Assembly (NCBI GenBank): GCA_029979405.1
Contig: JAPOHM010000033.1
Span: 1-10,503, forward strand
Source: Methanobacteriota archaeon
GTDB lineage: Archaea; Thermoplasmatota; Poseidoniia; Poseidoniales; Poseidoniaceae
DNA: 10,503 nt
Direction: 5' to 3'
Shown: positions 1 to 6,714 of the stretch, piece by piece
Position numbering within the stretch: position 1 is the first letter of the stretch
Layout of the letters: each line of letters opens with the position of its first letter
Position numbers and translations under genes: made by a program
Notes under the pieces: generated by a model
The model's database searches: none
Seen by the model: the letters and a program-made list of their open reading frames with translations, nothing else
Told to the model about the DNA's origin: nothing

Positions 1-643
1 CACTCTGGGAAGCGGTGATAGCGAAAGCAACAGATATGAAATTCATCCAAACACCTTGTCCTAATTCGGGATTAGAATCTGATTCTGGGAGCATGAGATA
101 CCAAACTAACAAGGATAACCCAACAAGAATTCCTCCAAGCCCAGACATTAGATTAGGCATTCTTGACTCTGAACCAATCATTGATTTTACTTGAAGAACA
201 ATCGCAAACAATAGTACGACAGCAGATATTCCAAGTAGTATTGTAGTGACGTAGCCCGCATTGTGCATATCTTTAATACTCCCGCAAGTCTCTTCCAATA
301 GATCATTTGGAGTATTATTGTTAGTAGCTAAATCAAGCGCTTTGGAACAGTTTGTGTACATCTGAGAATATGATTCTGATGTGGTTTCGCAGTTTCCGCC
401 AACACAGACTTCAACATTCATGCCCTTTAATCCCTGATTAGTTTCACTCTCGACGGATACCAAACCCACTCCTAAGTCTACATCCGTTTGCGTGCTTTCT
501 GTCAGCCATGACTCATTAATTATGGAATTAGCGGACAGAATCAGTGCTAAAACAGTCAATGCAAGGGCTAACTGGGTCCCTGATTTTCGGTTCAAGGACA
601 TGTTAAATCCTGAATTTACGGGGGCAGAATCTTCGTCTCCCAT
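1..643 (-). CDS. Four-helix membrane protein with cysteine-containing external loop (partial, C-terminus off window)
   Basis: I read this frame directly: it is open from an ATG at 643 down to the window edge, with no stop, so the C-terminus is missing. An in-frame TGA lies five codons upstream of that ATG. A second ATG at 601 would give a more conventional signal-anchor N-terminus. Numbered from the 601 start, helix 1 is about residues 9-27. A polar loop of about 88 residues follows with four cysteines (66, 71, 85, 106), then helix 2 at about 117-138 and helix 3 at about 149-171. A fourth helix begins near 186. The topology is TM1, large probably external loop with possible disulfides, TM2, TM3, TM4, which resembles tetraspan proteins in layout only. 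I do not recognise the family. A TATA-like box about 31 bp upstream of 643 favours the longer, leaderless start. The gene follows dnaG on the same strand after 50 bp. Confidence 0.75.
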   Translation of the reverse strand, partial: MGDEDSAPVNSGFNMSLNRKSGTQLALALTVLALILSANSIINESWLTESTQTDVDLGVGLVSVESETNQGLKGMNVEVCVGGNCETTSESYSQMYTNCSKALDLATNNNTPNDLLEETCGSIKDMHNAGYVTTILLGISAVVLLFAIVLQVKSMIGSESRMPNLMSGLGGILVGLSLLVWYLMLPESDSNPELGQGVWMNFISVAFAITASQS

Positions 644-670
644 GACCCTGCTGAGTCATTTAGATTGATG

Positions 671-678
671 AATATTAA
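671..678 (-). promoter_or_regulatory. TATA-like box for the partial membrane protein gene
   Basis: The minus strand reads TTAATATT. Its centre is about 31 bp upstream of the ATG at 643. With archaeal TATA-to-start spacing of about 26-27 bp, this puts transcription initiation a few bases before that ATG, which would be a nearly leaderless message. This is a pattern match in AT-rich DNA and is not proven. Confidence 0.4.
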
Positions 679-693
679 CATTGGATTTAGAAA

Positions 694-1896
694 TCATGAG
701 TGATTTTCTTTCATCCATGCCCTAACGTCATCTCTCTGAGCATATCCTTTCCCTTCTGTTGTGCCAACTACCATTTCAATAGCTGCTCCAGAAGCAATGT
801 CCAATACACGGTCAGTGATTGCACCATTGATGATGATAGCAACCGCTCCATCAGCACCTTCTGCTGCGGATGCTAATTTAGATGGCCCAACAGCGTCAGA
901 AATTGTGCCATCTACGTTAACGAAGACCGCATTATTCTTTTTCAATGTCTCAATGTGATCGAAGTATTCGTGGACCTCGGCAGGTGCTTCTTCGTTTTCA
1001 AATCCATCATCTAACCATGCGTCTTTGTCCGCAGGCTCTTCATCTTCAGGTAAGGTAGCTGCGAATTTCTCTGCTTCTATCTTCTGTGAAAGGCACTTTG
1101 TTGCTGTCTTCTGAGGAAGTAATTCCCATTCTTGACCTACTGGTGCCTGTGCAACGAAATCTATCTTTAGAATTTCATTAAGTTGCCTGAACAACATTTC
1201 GCCACCTCTGTCACCGTCTATGGCAAGAATTACGGTTTCTTTTCCGTTTGCTAATGTGATTAATTCGGATTTGATATTCCCTGCTCCGTCGCACGAAATT
1301 GCATTCTTAACCCCGAAGTTAAGCAAATTGCGAACATCATTTCTGCCTTCGACAATAATAAGCGAATCACTTGATTCGATATTTGGGCCACAGGTTAATC
1401 CGTGGAAATTCTTTGCAGTACCTACGGTAAGAACGCTTCGAACCTCTTCGATGACCGTCTTAGTAGCAGCGTCTCCGGAATTAACCATATCCAAAAGCAG
1501 GTCTTTTGCTCTGTCAATGACTGCATTGACTTTAGTAGTTCTAACATCTTGGATTTCCTTAACTGTTATTTTTGCTTGACAAGGACCAATTCTGTCAATA
1601 GTTTCTAGACTGGATGCTATGATTGCGGTTTCAACATTGTCCATGCTACTCGGAATCAAAATTTCTCCGCTAACCTTACCACCTGAGCTCTTTACTTCTA
1701 CGTCCACATGGCCTATTCTTGCTGTTCTTTGTAACTTTCTGAGTTCTAACTCTTCACCGAGTAGGCCTTCGGTTTGACCCATTATGGCACCGATTATGTC
1801 CTTTCTTTGGACTGCGCCATTTACCTTTAAATCGGCTTTAATTAGATATTTCATCGCTTTGTTCTTGGAGCCTCCTCCATTGTGTTTTTTTCCCAT
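694..1896 (-). CDS. dnaG: Archaeal DnaG primase / exosome-associated TOPRIM protein
   Basis: Archaeal-type DnaG, a TOPRIM-fold primase. In archaea it also binds the RNA exosome through Csl4. With the start at 1896 the protein is 400 residues, the normal family length. The conserved N-terminal block begins at residue 15 (MKYLIKA, then IGAIMGQTEGLLGEELELR). The TOPRIM domain shows the catalytic glutamate in LIIVEGRNDV (E183) and the metal-binding AIDGDRGGE (D227, D229). An acidic linker at about 283-305 precedes the conserved C-terminal domain (INGAITDRVLDIA...VVGTTEG). I chose the ATG at 1896 because GGAG lies 8 nt upstream and an AAATAT box lies near 1950. The frame stays open to a TTG at 2037, which also has GGAG upstream and would add 47 residues with no resemblance to the family that I recognise. 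The bacterial helicase-interaction and zinc domains are absent, as expected for archaea. Confidence 0.95.
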   Translation of the reverse strand: MGKKHNGGGSKNKAMKYLIKADLKVNGAVQRKDIIGAIMGQTEGLLGEELELRKLQRTARIGHVDVEVKSSGGKVSGEILIPSSMDNVETAIIASSLETIDRIGPCQAKITVKEIQDVRTTKVNAVIDRAKDLLLDMVNSGDAATKTVIEEVRSVLTVGTAKNFHGLTCGPNIESSDSLIIVEGRNDVRNLLNFGVKNAISCDGAGNIKSELITLANGKETVILAIDGDRGGEMLFRQLNEILKIDFVAQAPVGQEWELLPQKTATKCLSQKIEAEKFAATLPEDEEPADKDAWLDDGFENEEAPAEVHEYFDHIETLKKNNAVFVNVDGTISDAVGPSKLASAAEGADGAVAIIINGAITDRVLDIASGAAIEMVVGTTEGKGYAQRDDVRAWMKENHS

Positions 1897-2105
1897 TTGA
1901 ATTTCTCCTACCCTCTCGTTTTCACTGCTTTTCGATTGCCTGGGGGCATATTTCCAAGTTGACCTTTCCCAAAGGAATGGTCGTGAGTCGGATTGGGATG
2001 TTCTGCGGGCAGGCTCATACTTTTTGAACCCTGCCAATCAAAATCTCCAAAAAAACTCTTTTTTGATACAATGAGGTTCAAGTGTAAGACTGTACTCGGG
2101 GAAAT
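1897..2105. promoter_or_regulatory. Divergent upstream region between dnaG and the TerB-like gene
   Basis: This is 209 bp if dnaG starts at 1896, or only 68 bp if it starts at the TTG at 2037. It contains an AT-rich inverted repeat, AAAAAAACTCTTTTTT (2049-2064), followed by GATACAATG. That sequence could serve as a weak TATA region for the plus-strand gene at 2106. On the minus strand an AAATAT-containing stretch near 1950 fits a dnaG promoter with a leader of about 27 nt carrying a Shine-Dalgarno sequence. I see no further gene here apart from the possible dnaG N-terminal extension. Confidence 0.4.
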
Positions 2106-2579
2106 GTGAGCGGAGATTCTGTCGGGGCTTTGGACGTGTTTAGGTCCACCACTGAAGTCATGCTTCGCGACGGTATATTGACGAGGGAAGAAAAACGCCT
2201 GATAATCAAATTAGCTAACGCTTTGGGCCTTTCTGATGATGAGCCCGCTCAAGTTTACAACGCCATTAGAGAAGATAAGCCTCTTGAATCTGGCAGAGAA
2301 GTAAGCCACAACGAGCAGAGATTGGTTTACACGAGGGTGTTTGAAGTTGCTATTGTAAATGCCTCACTCTCCAAGGACGAGTTCGCTGTTCTTGCTCATT
2401 TGAGAGATCAATTCAACATCAACGATGATGACCATTCGAGAATTGAAGCTGATCTTCGTGACATGATAAGGCAAAAAAGCGAAGACGAAAATGTGGTTGA
2501 TAAGTTACTTGGAACTCTCAAGGATAGCGTATCCCTCGTTGGAAGTTTATTCGATAGCGTCAGAACAAAAGGCGCTTGA
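2106..2579 (+). CDS. TerB-like helical protein with two related repeats
   Basis: A predicted soluble, acidic, all-helical protein of 157 residues. Residues 12-56 contain the pattern DGILTREEKRLI...LANALGLSDDE, typical of TerB-like (tellurite-resistance-associated) helical domains. Residues 74-120 repeat the same layout in diverged form (VFEVAIVNASLSKDE...LRDQFNINDDD), so the protein looks like a tandem duplication. Residues 125-157 form a separate amphipathic tail with no positive cluster. TerB-like domains occur in metal-stress and membrane-associated contexts, but the cellular role here is unknown. The start is GTG at 2106. The ATG two bases earlier is followed at once by a stop, and GGGG lies 4 nt upstream of the GTG. 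It is the first gene of a plus-strand run, and the next gene starts 9 bp after its stop. The TerB assignment is by pattern and is moderate. Confidence 0.7.
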   Translation: MSGDSVGALDVFRSTTEVMLRDGILTREEKRLIIKLANALGLSDDEPAQVYNAIREDKPLESGREVSHNEQRLVYTRVFEVAIVNASLSKDEFAVLAHLRDQFNINDDDHSRIEADLRDMIRQKSEDENVVDKLLGTLKDSVSLVGSLFDSVRTKGA

Positions 2580-2588
2580 GGTGGAAGC

Positions 2589-3164
2589 GTGAGCGACCCT
2601 CTAGACACCTTGCTGGATGAAGGTTTGCCTAGTGGAAAAAAGGCAATTAAATTTCTAAAAAAGGCATACGATTGTGGTGCTCAAACATTAGTAAACCGTT
2701 CCCTAACAGATAAGTTACTACAAAATAGTGGCCTGAGTTTTCATATTGGAACCGACGACCCGACAATGAGGCGAATTGCGTCATGGCTACTTACTAATCA
2801 CCATGATTATTGCGACCGGTTAATCTCGCAATTGTGGAAAAGTAGGGGAAGAGAAGACATCAAATTAATTGGTTTACTTTTCGCAAATATGGAAGGTGAT
2901 GCATGGAAGAAGTTACTTCTCCTTATTGATGCTTCAATTCCATTAGATCTTACAATGGAAGTTATTGAAGAAATAAAACGCTCGGGGAGAGAGGTTCCTT
3001 CCATCGAAATTCTTAGCCAATACGATCAAAATTCTATACAACAACAAAATGCGATGTTGATTGCTACTCTTGATATGAAACCTGAATTTACTGACTTGGT
3101 AAGGAATGCTCCAAAAGGTGGAGACTTGTTTGAAAGGATACGAAACAGAGCGCTGAATGAGTGA
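2589..3164 (+). CDS. Hypothetical all-helical protein, possibly HEAT-like
   Basis: This 191-residue soluble protein is not one I recognise with confidence. The sequence is mostly helical. The segment at about 60-115 (RRIASWLLTNHHDYCDRLIS, then LWKSRG and IKLIGLLFANM) has the rhythm of paired amphipathic helices seen in HEAT-like proteins such as the DNA-alkylation-repair family. I cannot identify catalytic residues of that family, so no function is assigned. There is no signal peptide or membrane segment. The GTG start at 2589 is preceded by a good Shine-Dalgarno sequence, GAGGTGG. That sequence overlaps the stop codon of the TerB-like gene 9 bp upstream, which argues for translation coupled to that gene in one operon. 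Confidence 0.6.
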   Translation: MSDPLDTLLDEGLPSGKKAIKFLKKAYDCGAQTLVNRSLTDKLLQNSGLSFHIGTDDPTMRRIASWLLTNHHDYCDRLISQLWKSRGREDIKLIGLLFANMEGDAWKKLLLLIDASIPLDLTMEVIEEIKRSGREVPSIEILSQYDQNSIQQQNAMLIATLDMKPEFTDLVRNAPKGGDLFERIRNRALNE

Positions 3165-3196
3165 ACTTTTACTACATCCGGTAACAAGACCTTGCT

Positions 3197-3406
3197 ATGG
3201 CAGACCGCTTTTTGCCCGCTGACAATCCCGTTTTGGAAGATGTCTTGAACTGGACTGTGGAAAGAGATGCTAAAGATATCAGGAAATTACTGGAATGGTT
3301 ACCTGTCGCAAGGTCCTCCAAAGAAAGAAGAGCGCTGTTGGCTAGAGTTCATGAACTCCTAAATGAGGTTGAGTTGTCACTTAACGGCCTCGATGAAATG
3401 CATTGA
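3197..3406 (+). CDS. Hypothetical small helical protein
   Basis: A 69-residue charged protein with no membrane segment. It is predicted to form helices, including a long one over about 23-65 that is rich in Arg, Lys, Glu and Leu (DAKDIRKLLEWLP...RALLARVHELLNEVE). The pattern suggests a helical hairpin or small dimer, but I recognise no family. The ATG start at 3197 has no clear Shine-Dalgarno sequence, and an in-frame TAA at 3182 excludes a longer protein. It sits 32 bp after the previous gene and 9 bp before the mobA-like gene in the same direction. That placement, together with even codon use, is the main reason to accept it as real. Confidence 0.55.
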   Translation: MADRFLPADNPVLEDVLNWTVERDAKDIRKLLEWLPVARSSKERRALLARVHELLNEVELSLNGLDEMH

Positions 3407-3415
3407 GGATTTAGT

Positions 3416-3916
3416 TTGGTGACTGGAATTATAATCGCTGGTGGAAAATCCACAAGAATGGGCGAGGACAAGTCATTGCTCAATCAAAACGTTTTGCGAT
3501 TACAAATCGAACTTAAGAAAATTGGATGTGAATCAATTTACATAATGTGTGGCTCGGTGGAAAGAATCGCACTGTTCGACGGAAATTGCATTCCAGATTC
3601 TAAAAGTAATCTTGCCCAATCCTTACTAGATTTAATCAACGATACTCGGGGTGAAATCCAACTGGTTCCCTGTGACGCGTATCTTGCAGACGCTGAATTT
3701 TTGAAAGGTATAAACGGTGTACCTGTAGACGATTCTGGTGAAAGACAGCCACTTCTCGCACGCATAAATGACAAGGCGCTATTGGTTAATTCTGATAAAA
3801 TTACAGAAGTGTTTCAAAATATACAGTCTTGTGGAGGAGGAGTAAAGGCAAGGAATTTCAATACTCCTGAAGAATTTATGGAGATTGAATCTCTCCTGAA
3901 GCTATTAGGTCAATAA
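3416..3916 (+). CDS. mobA: Divergent MobA-like nucleotidyltransferase (molybdenum cofactor guanylyltransferase)
   Basis: MobA-type enzymes transfer GMP from GTP to molybdopterin in the cytosol. The N-terminus has the nucleotide-binding signature IIAGGKSTRMGEDKSLL (6-22). Further family landmarks are VPCDAYL (84-90, in place of the usual CDMPF), RQPLLARI (110-117) and the C-terminal NFNTPEEF (147-154, in place of the usual NINTPED). The protein is short (166 residues against about 190-200) and lacks the usual GPL-G stretch between about 60 and 80. It may be a minimal or altered-specificity member such as a MocA/CofC-like enzyme. The start is TTG at 3416 with GAGG 7 nt upstream; GTG at 3419 is nearly as good. 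The 3' end overlaps purN by 41 bp on the opposite strand. No other molybdopterin gene is visible nearby. Confidence 0.75.
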   Translation: MVTGIIIAGGKSTRMGEDKSLLNQNVLRLQIELKKIGCESIYIMCGSVERIALFDGNCIPDSKSNLAQSLLDLINDTRGEIQLVPCDAYLADAEFLKGINGVPVDDSGERQPLLARINDKALLVNSDKITEVFQNIQSCGGGVKARNFNTPEEFMEIESLLKLLGQ

Positions 3917-4514
3917 CTGCAGGATACAGTTTGTGCTCAACCTCTTTGACTCGATTGGCCAGTGTCGTTTCATCATCATCTGGATGAACCGCTACTTTCT
4001 CTTGACGAATAATTGGTCCTGTGTCCATGCCACTATCGACGAAGTGAACTGTGCAACCCGTTATCCTTGCCTTTGCCGCAATTACGTCTCTATGTGCGTG
4101 AGCTCCTGGGAAATCAGGTAATAGAGACGGGTGAATGTTAAGGATTCTTCCGGCCCATGGTTTTACAAAATCTGGAGTCAATATACGCATATATCCAGAC
4201 AAAACAATCAATTCTATGTCATGGTCATGTAATATTTGATTTATCGATTGTTCATGTAAAATTCTTCTTTTCGTTTTGTCTTCTATTTCTGGAAGAGGAA
4301 TACACAATGATTTGCAACCATGTGATTTTGCCTTTTGTAAACCAAGTGCATCAGGCCTGTCGCTGATTACTAGAACTGTTTGGTGAATTGATTTGTTTTG
4401 CTGTTGGTAGCGTATTAGTGCATCCATCCCTGAGCCTGAACCAGATATGAACACGCATATCCTGAGAGGTGAATCTGCATGCCCCATTCTTGGTAGCACC
4501 CAGTCTTCTGCCAT
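3876..4514 (-). CDS. purN: Phosphoribosylglycinamide formyltransferase
   Basis: PurN makes formyl-GAR from GAR and 10-formyl-tetrahydrofolate, the third step of purine synthesis. The sequence shows the phosphate-binding GSGSGMDAL near 25-33. The active-site stretch NIHPSLLP (127-134) includes the catalytic Asn127 and His129, followed by FPGAHAHRD. The motif VHFVDSGMDTGPII (156-169) contains catalytic Asp164. At 212 residues the length is normal. The first 16 residues precede the usual PurN start, and an internal ATG at residue 10 is an alternative. This is the bacterial-type folate-dependent enzyme, which pairs logically with purH about 600 bp away on the same strand. Those two genes are separated by an opposed membrane-protein gene, so they are not one operon. 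The 3' end runs 41 bp into the mobA-like gene. Confidence 0.96.
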   Translation of the reverse strand: MAEDWVLPRMGHADSPLRICVFISGSGSGMDALIRYQQQNKSIHQTVLVISDRPDALGLQKAKSHGCKSLCIPLPEIEDKTKRRILHEQSINQILHDHDIELIVLSGYMRILTPDFVKPWAGRILNIHPSLLPDFPGAHAHRDVIAAKARITGCTVHFVDSGMDTGPIIRQEKVAVHPDDDETTLANRVKEVEHKLYPAVIDLIASGEIQSP

Positions 4515-4596
4515 GTAACTCGCAAGAGATACCTCGCAAAATGCCTTTGCTTAGAGAATACCATATTTCATAAGAGAACCAATTTTCGAAGGCTAC
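4515..4596. promoter_or_regulatory. Divergent promoter region of purN and the DUF454 gene
   Basis: This 82 bp gap separates purN (minus) from the DUF454-like gene (plus). On the plus strand CATATTTCATAAG (4562-4574) is centred about 30 bp before the ATG at 4597, which fits a leaderless archaeal transcript. The same AT-rich segment, read on the minus strand, or the nearby TATTCTCTAAG, could serve purN with a short leader containing GAGG. The evidence is pattern and spacing only. Confidence 0.45.
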
Positions 4597-5088
4597 ATGG
4601 ACAAACCTCTCAAGACTGTTGACGAGGTTGTCGCGAAATATGCCGTTGTTAGTAGCCCTATCAAGAGCAAAATTTACGTCGGATTGGGCTCGCTGTTCGT
4701 GGTTTTTTCAATAATTGGAATTTGGATTCCGGGCTGGCCTACCGTTTCATGGGCTGTTCCAGCGGCATTTCTTTTCTCTCTATCAAACGAACGACTGTTT
4801 AGATGGTCTCTTACAAACAAATACTTTGGAAATTCATTATTCGATTATTATTCGACAGGTAAGACCCTTCCTAAACACGTGAAGGGAGTTATTGTAGGAT
4901 TTATTGCACTCATGACGGCAACTTCTGCATACTTTGTATGGTACGTCTCAACAAAAGGCGACGGTGAATTGATGAAGCCTTCGACGTGGACTGGGGCTGA
5001 CCAATATGCATTTGGCTCAATCACAATCCTCGCAGTTGGAATTCTTGGAATGTTATATGTTTCATTCATGGTAAAATCACGAAAGTGA
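4597..5088 (+). CDS. DUF454 / YbaN-like inner membrane protein
   Basis: A 163-residue membrane protein that matches the DUF454 (YbaN) layout. A helix at about 27-44 is followed by GIWIPGWPTVSW (41-52), equivalent to the family's G-PLLPTTPF motif. The next helix ends in FSLSNERLFRW (60-70), equivalent to the SSxRxHxW motif, and then KYFGNSLFDYY (75-85). A helix lies at about 97-118 and another at about 138-158. The loop between them (about 119-137) is longer and more polar than I would expect. The molecular function of DUF454 is unknown. The ATG start at 4597 has a TATA-like box about 30 bp upstream and no Shine-Dalgarno sequence. The TGA stop abuts the purH stop on the other strand with no intervening base, so any terminator must lie inside coding sequence. 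Confidence 0.85.
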   Translation: MDKPLKTVDEVVAKYAVVSSPIKSKIYVGLGSLFVVFSIIGIWIPGWPTVSWAVPAAFLFSLSNERLFRWSLTNKYFGNSLFDYYSTGKTLPKHVKGVIVGFIALMTATSAYFVWYVSTKGDGELMKPSTWTGADQYAFGSITILAVGILGMLYVSFMVKSRK

Positions 5089-6711
5089 TCAATGCCTAAA
5101 CAATCTGTGTTTGGTGAATAACATTGACATGCCTCTTGAATTAGCTTCATCGATCACTTCTTGATCCCTGATTGAGCCTCCCGGTTGAACTATCGAAGAC
5201 GCTCCTGCTTCAGCGGCTTGCTCGATTCCATCCTTGAATGGGAAAAATGCATCACTTGCGAGTACGCAACCCTTTGCTCTTTCTCCAGCTCTTCTTGATG
5301 CGATTCTTACAGCTTCTACACGACTGGTTTGCCCCGGCCCTATACCAACTGTTGCTAATCCTTGGACCATTACAATAGCATTTGATTTGACTTGTTCACA
5401 CACCCTGACTGCAAATTTCATAGATGCTATTTCGTCATCTGATGGTTCTTTTTGTGTGACTACTTCTGCTTTCGACCAATCGATAATTGGGGGCTCTTCG
5501 GTCTGAACTAGCCAACCTCCTTCAATCTCCTTTCTTACTGTCTTTCTGCTTAATGGAGATAGTCTATTGTTTGGAGATTTTATAGTCAAAATTCTTCTAT
5601 TCTTTTTTGCCATCAGAATTTCTTTCGTTCCCTCTTCGTAAGCAGGAGCCATTAATACTTCGAGAAACAAAGGCTCAAGCGCCTTTGCAAATTCGACCGT
5701 TACGGGCTCGTTTACACATATTATCGAGCCGAATGCGCTTTCTGGGTCGCTTGCTAATGCCGCCTCATAGGCTTCCAACTGAGTTTTACCCAATGCTGCT
5801 CCGCACGGATTGTTATGCTTCACAATCACACAAGCATGTGGTGTTTCAGGCCATTCATCTGTGGACAAGGAGCGACATAATCGCAAAGTCGCATCCGCGT
5901 CTGAATAATTATTGTAACTCATTTCTTTGCCACCTTCAACCTTTGCGGTAACCAACGATTCGCCATCTTTTGTCGATGGATCAATGTATAGTGCTGCCGC
6001 CTGATGTGAGTTTTCGCCATACCTCAATTGATGAGAAAGGTTCGATGCAATTGTCATCGTTGCACGAAGGCGCTTTGATTGTTCGTCCGTATCGTCACTA
6101 TCCTCAGGCCTCCCAATCCACCTATTTGCTAATTCATTTGATATTGCGGAATCATAAGATGCCGTATGCTCATATGCTTTCAGTGCCAATTTCTGTCTCT
6201 GTTCTAAATCCATGTTACCTGATTGTAGGTTTTGTATTACTCCCAAATAATCATCAGGGTTGCAGACTATTACCACATTTCTATGATTCTTTGCTGCGGC
6301 TCTGACCATCGTCGGGCCACCTATGTCAATCATCTCCAGTAAGTCCGAGTCAGCCATTGGCGGTTCAACTGATGCGGCATCAGAAAACGGATACAAATTG
6401 CAAGCAACAACCTCAATCATGGGATAGCCTAATTCCTTTAATCCTAAAGAATCACTTTCTTTTTCCAACCTTGCAAGTAGCGGTCCGTGAATTGCTGGAT
6501 GGAGAGATTTTACGCGTCCATCGAAGATTTCTGGATGTCCGGTAACGTCCGAAACACCGATTACTTCCAGCCCGTTTTCCCTTAGTTTTCTGGCTGTTCC
6601 GCCAGTTGAAACAAGTTCAAAACCCAAGTTAGATAGTTCGGTTGCAAACTCGACAATGCCTGTTTTATCGAATACTGAAAGTAGCGCTCTTGGCCGGGTT
6701 TGCTCATCCAT
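5089..6711 (-). CDS. purH: Bifunctional AICAR transformylase / IMP cyclohydrolase
   Basis: PurH carries out the last two steps of IMP synthesis: formylation of AICAR with 10-formyl-tetrahydrofolate, then ring closure. At 540 residues it is full length. The N-terminal cyclohydrolase (MGS-like) domain shows LLSVFDKTGI (10-19), FELVSTGGTA (31-40) and FDGRVKSLHP (63-72). DIGGPTMVRAAAKNH (129-143) also belongs to this domain. The transformylase domain shows YNNYSDADA (266-274), the catalytic Lys298-His299 in VIVKHNNPCGAAL, GPGQTSRVEA (458-467) and FPFKDGIE (490-497). The C-terminus is FTKHRLFRH. The sequence has no visible defect. It lies downstream of the chaperonin gene on the same strand after 52 bp, with no TATA-like box at the proper spacing, so read-through transcription is likely. 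An imperfect hairpin ends three bases before the ATG at 6711. Confidence 0.97.
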   Translation of the reverse strand: MDEQTRPRALLSVFDKTGIVEFATELSNLGFELVSTGGTARKLRENGLEVIGVSDVTGHPEIFDGRVKSLHPAIHGPLLARLEKESDSLGLKELGYPMIEVVACNLYPFSDAASVEPPMADSDLLEMIDIGGPTMVRAAAKNHRNVVIVCNPDDYLGVIQNLQSGNMDLEQRQKLALKAYEHTASYDSAISNELANRWIGRPEDSDDTDEQSKRLRATMTIASNLSHQLRYGENSHQAAALYIDPSTKDGESLVTAKVEGGKEMSYNNYSDADATLRLCRSLSTDEWPETPHACVIVKHNNPCGAALGKTQLEAYEAALASDPESAFGSIICVNEPVTVEFAKALEPLFLEVLMAPAYEEGTKEILMAKKNRRILTIKSPNNRLSPLSRKTVRKEIEGGWLVQTEEPPIIDWSKAEVVTQKEPSDDEIASMKFAVRVCEQVKSNAIVMVQGLATVGIGPGQTSRVEAVRIASRRAGERAKGCVLASDAFFPFKDGIEQAAEAGASSIVQPGGSIRDQEVIDEANSRGMSMLFTKHRLFRH

Positions 6712-6714
6712 GTT

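Noticed and set aside
1220..1608. Plus-strand frames of 119 and 68 codons opposite dnaG.
   Set aside because: They overlie the TOPRIM-coding part of dnaG and have no start signal or domain of their own.
1871..1878. Minus-strand GGAGGAGG upstream of the MKYLIKA codon of dnaG, as the signal for a shorter start.
   Set aside because: It is 16 nt from that ATG, too far for a normal Shine-Dalgarno site, and it encodes glycines of the N-terminal segment.
2049..2064. AAAAAAACTCTTTTTT as an intrinsic terminator.
   Set aside because: It lies at gene starts, not ends, and the A/T stem with a three-base loop is weak; a promoter-region role is more likely.
3834..3842. Purine-rich GGAGGAGGAG, resembling a strong ribosome binding site.
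   Set aside because: It lies inside the mobA-like gene and encodes its Gly-Gly-Gly stretch; no plausible start follows at proper spacing.
5234..6545. Several plus-strand open frames of 60-114 codons opposite purH.
   Set aside because: They lie fully inside the strongly supported purH gene, show no recognisable domains and look like shadow frames.
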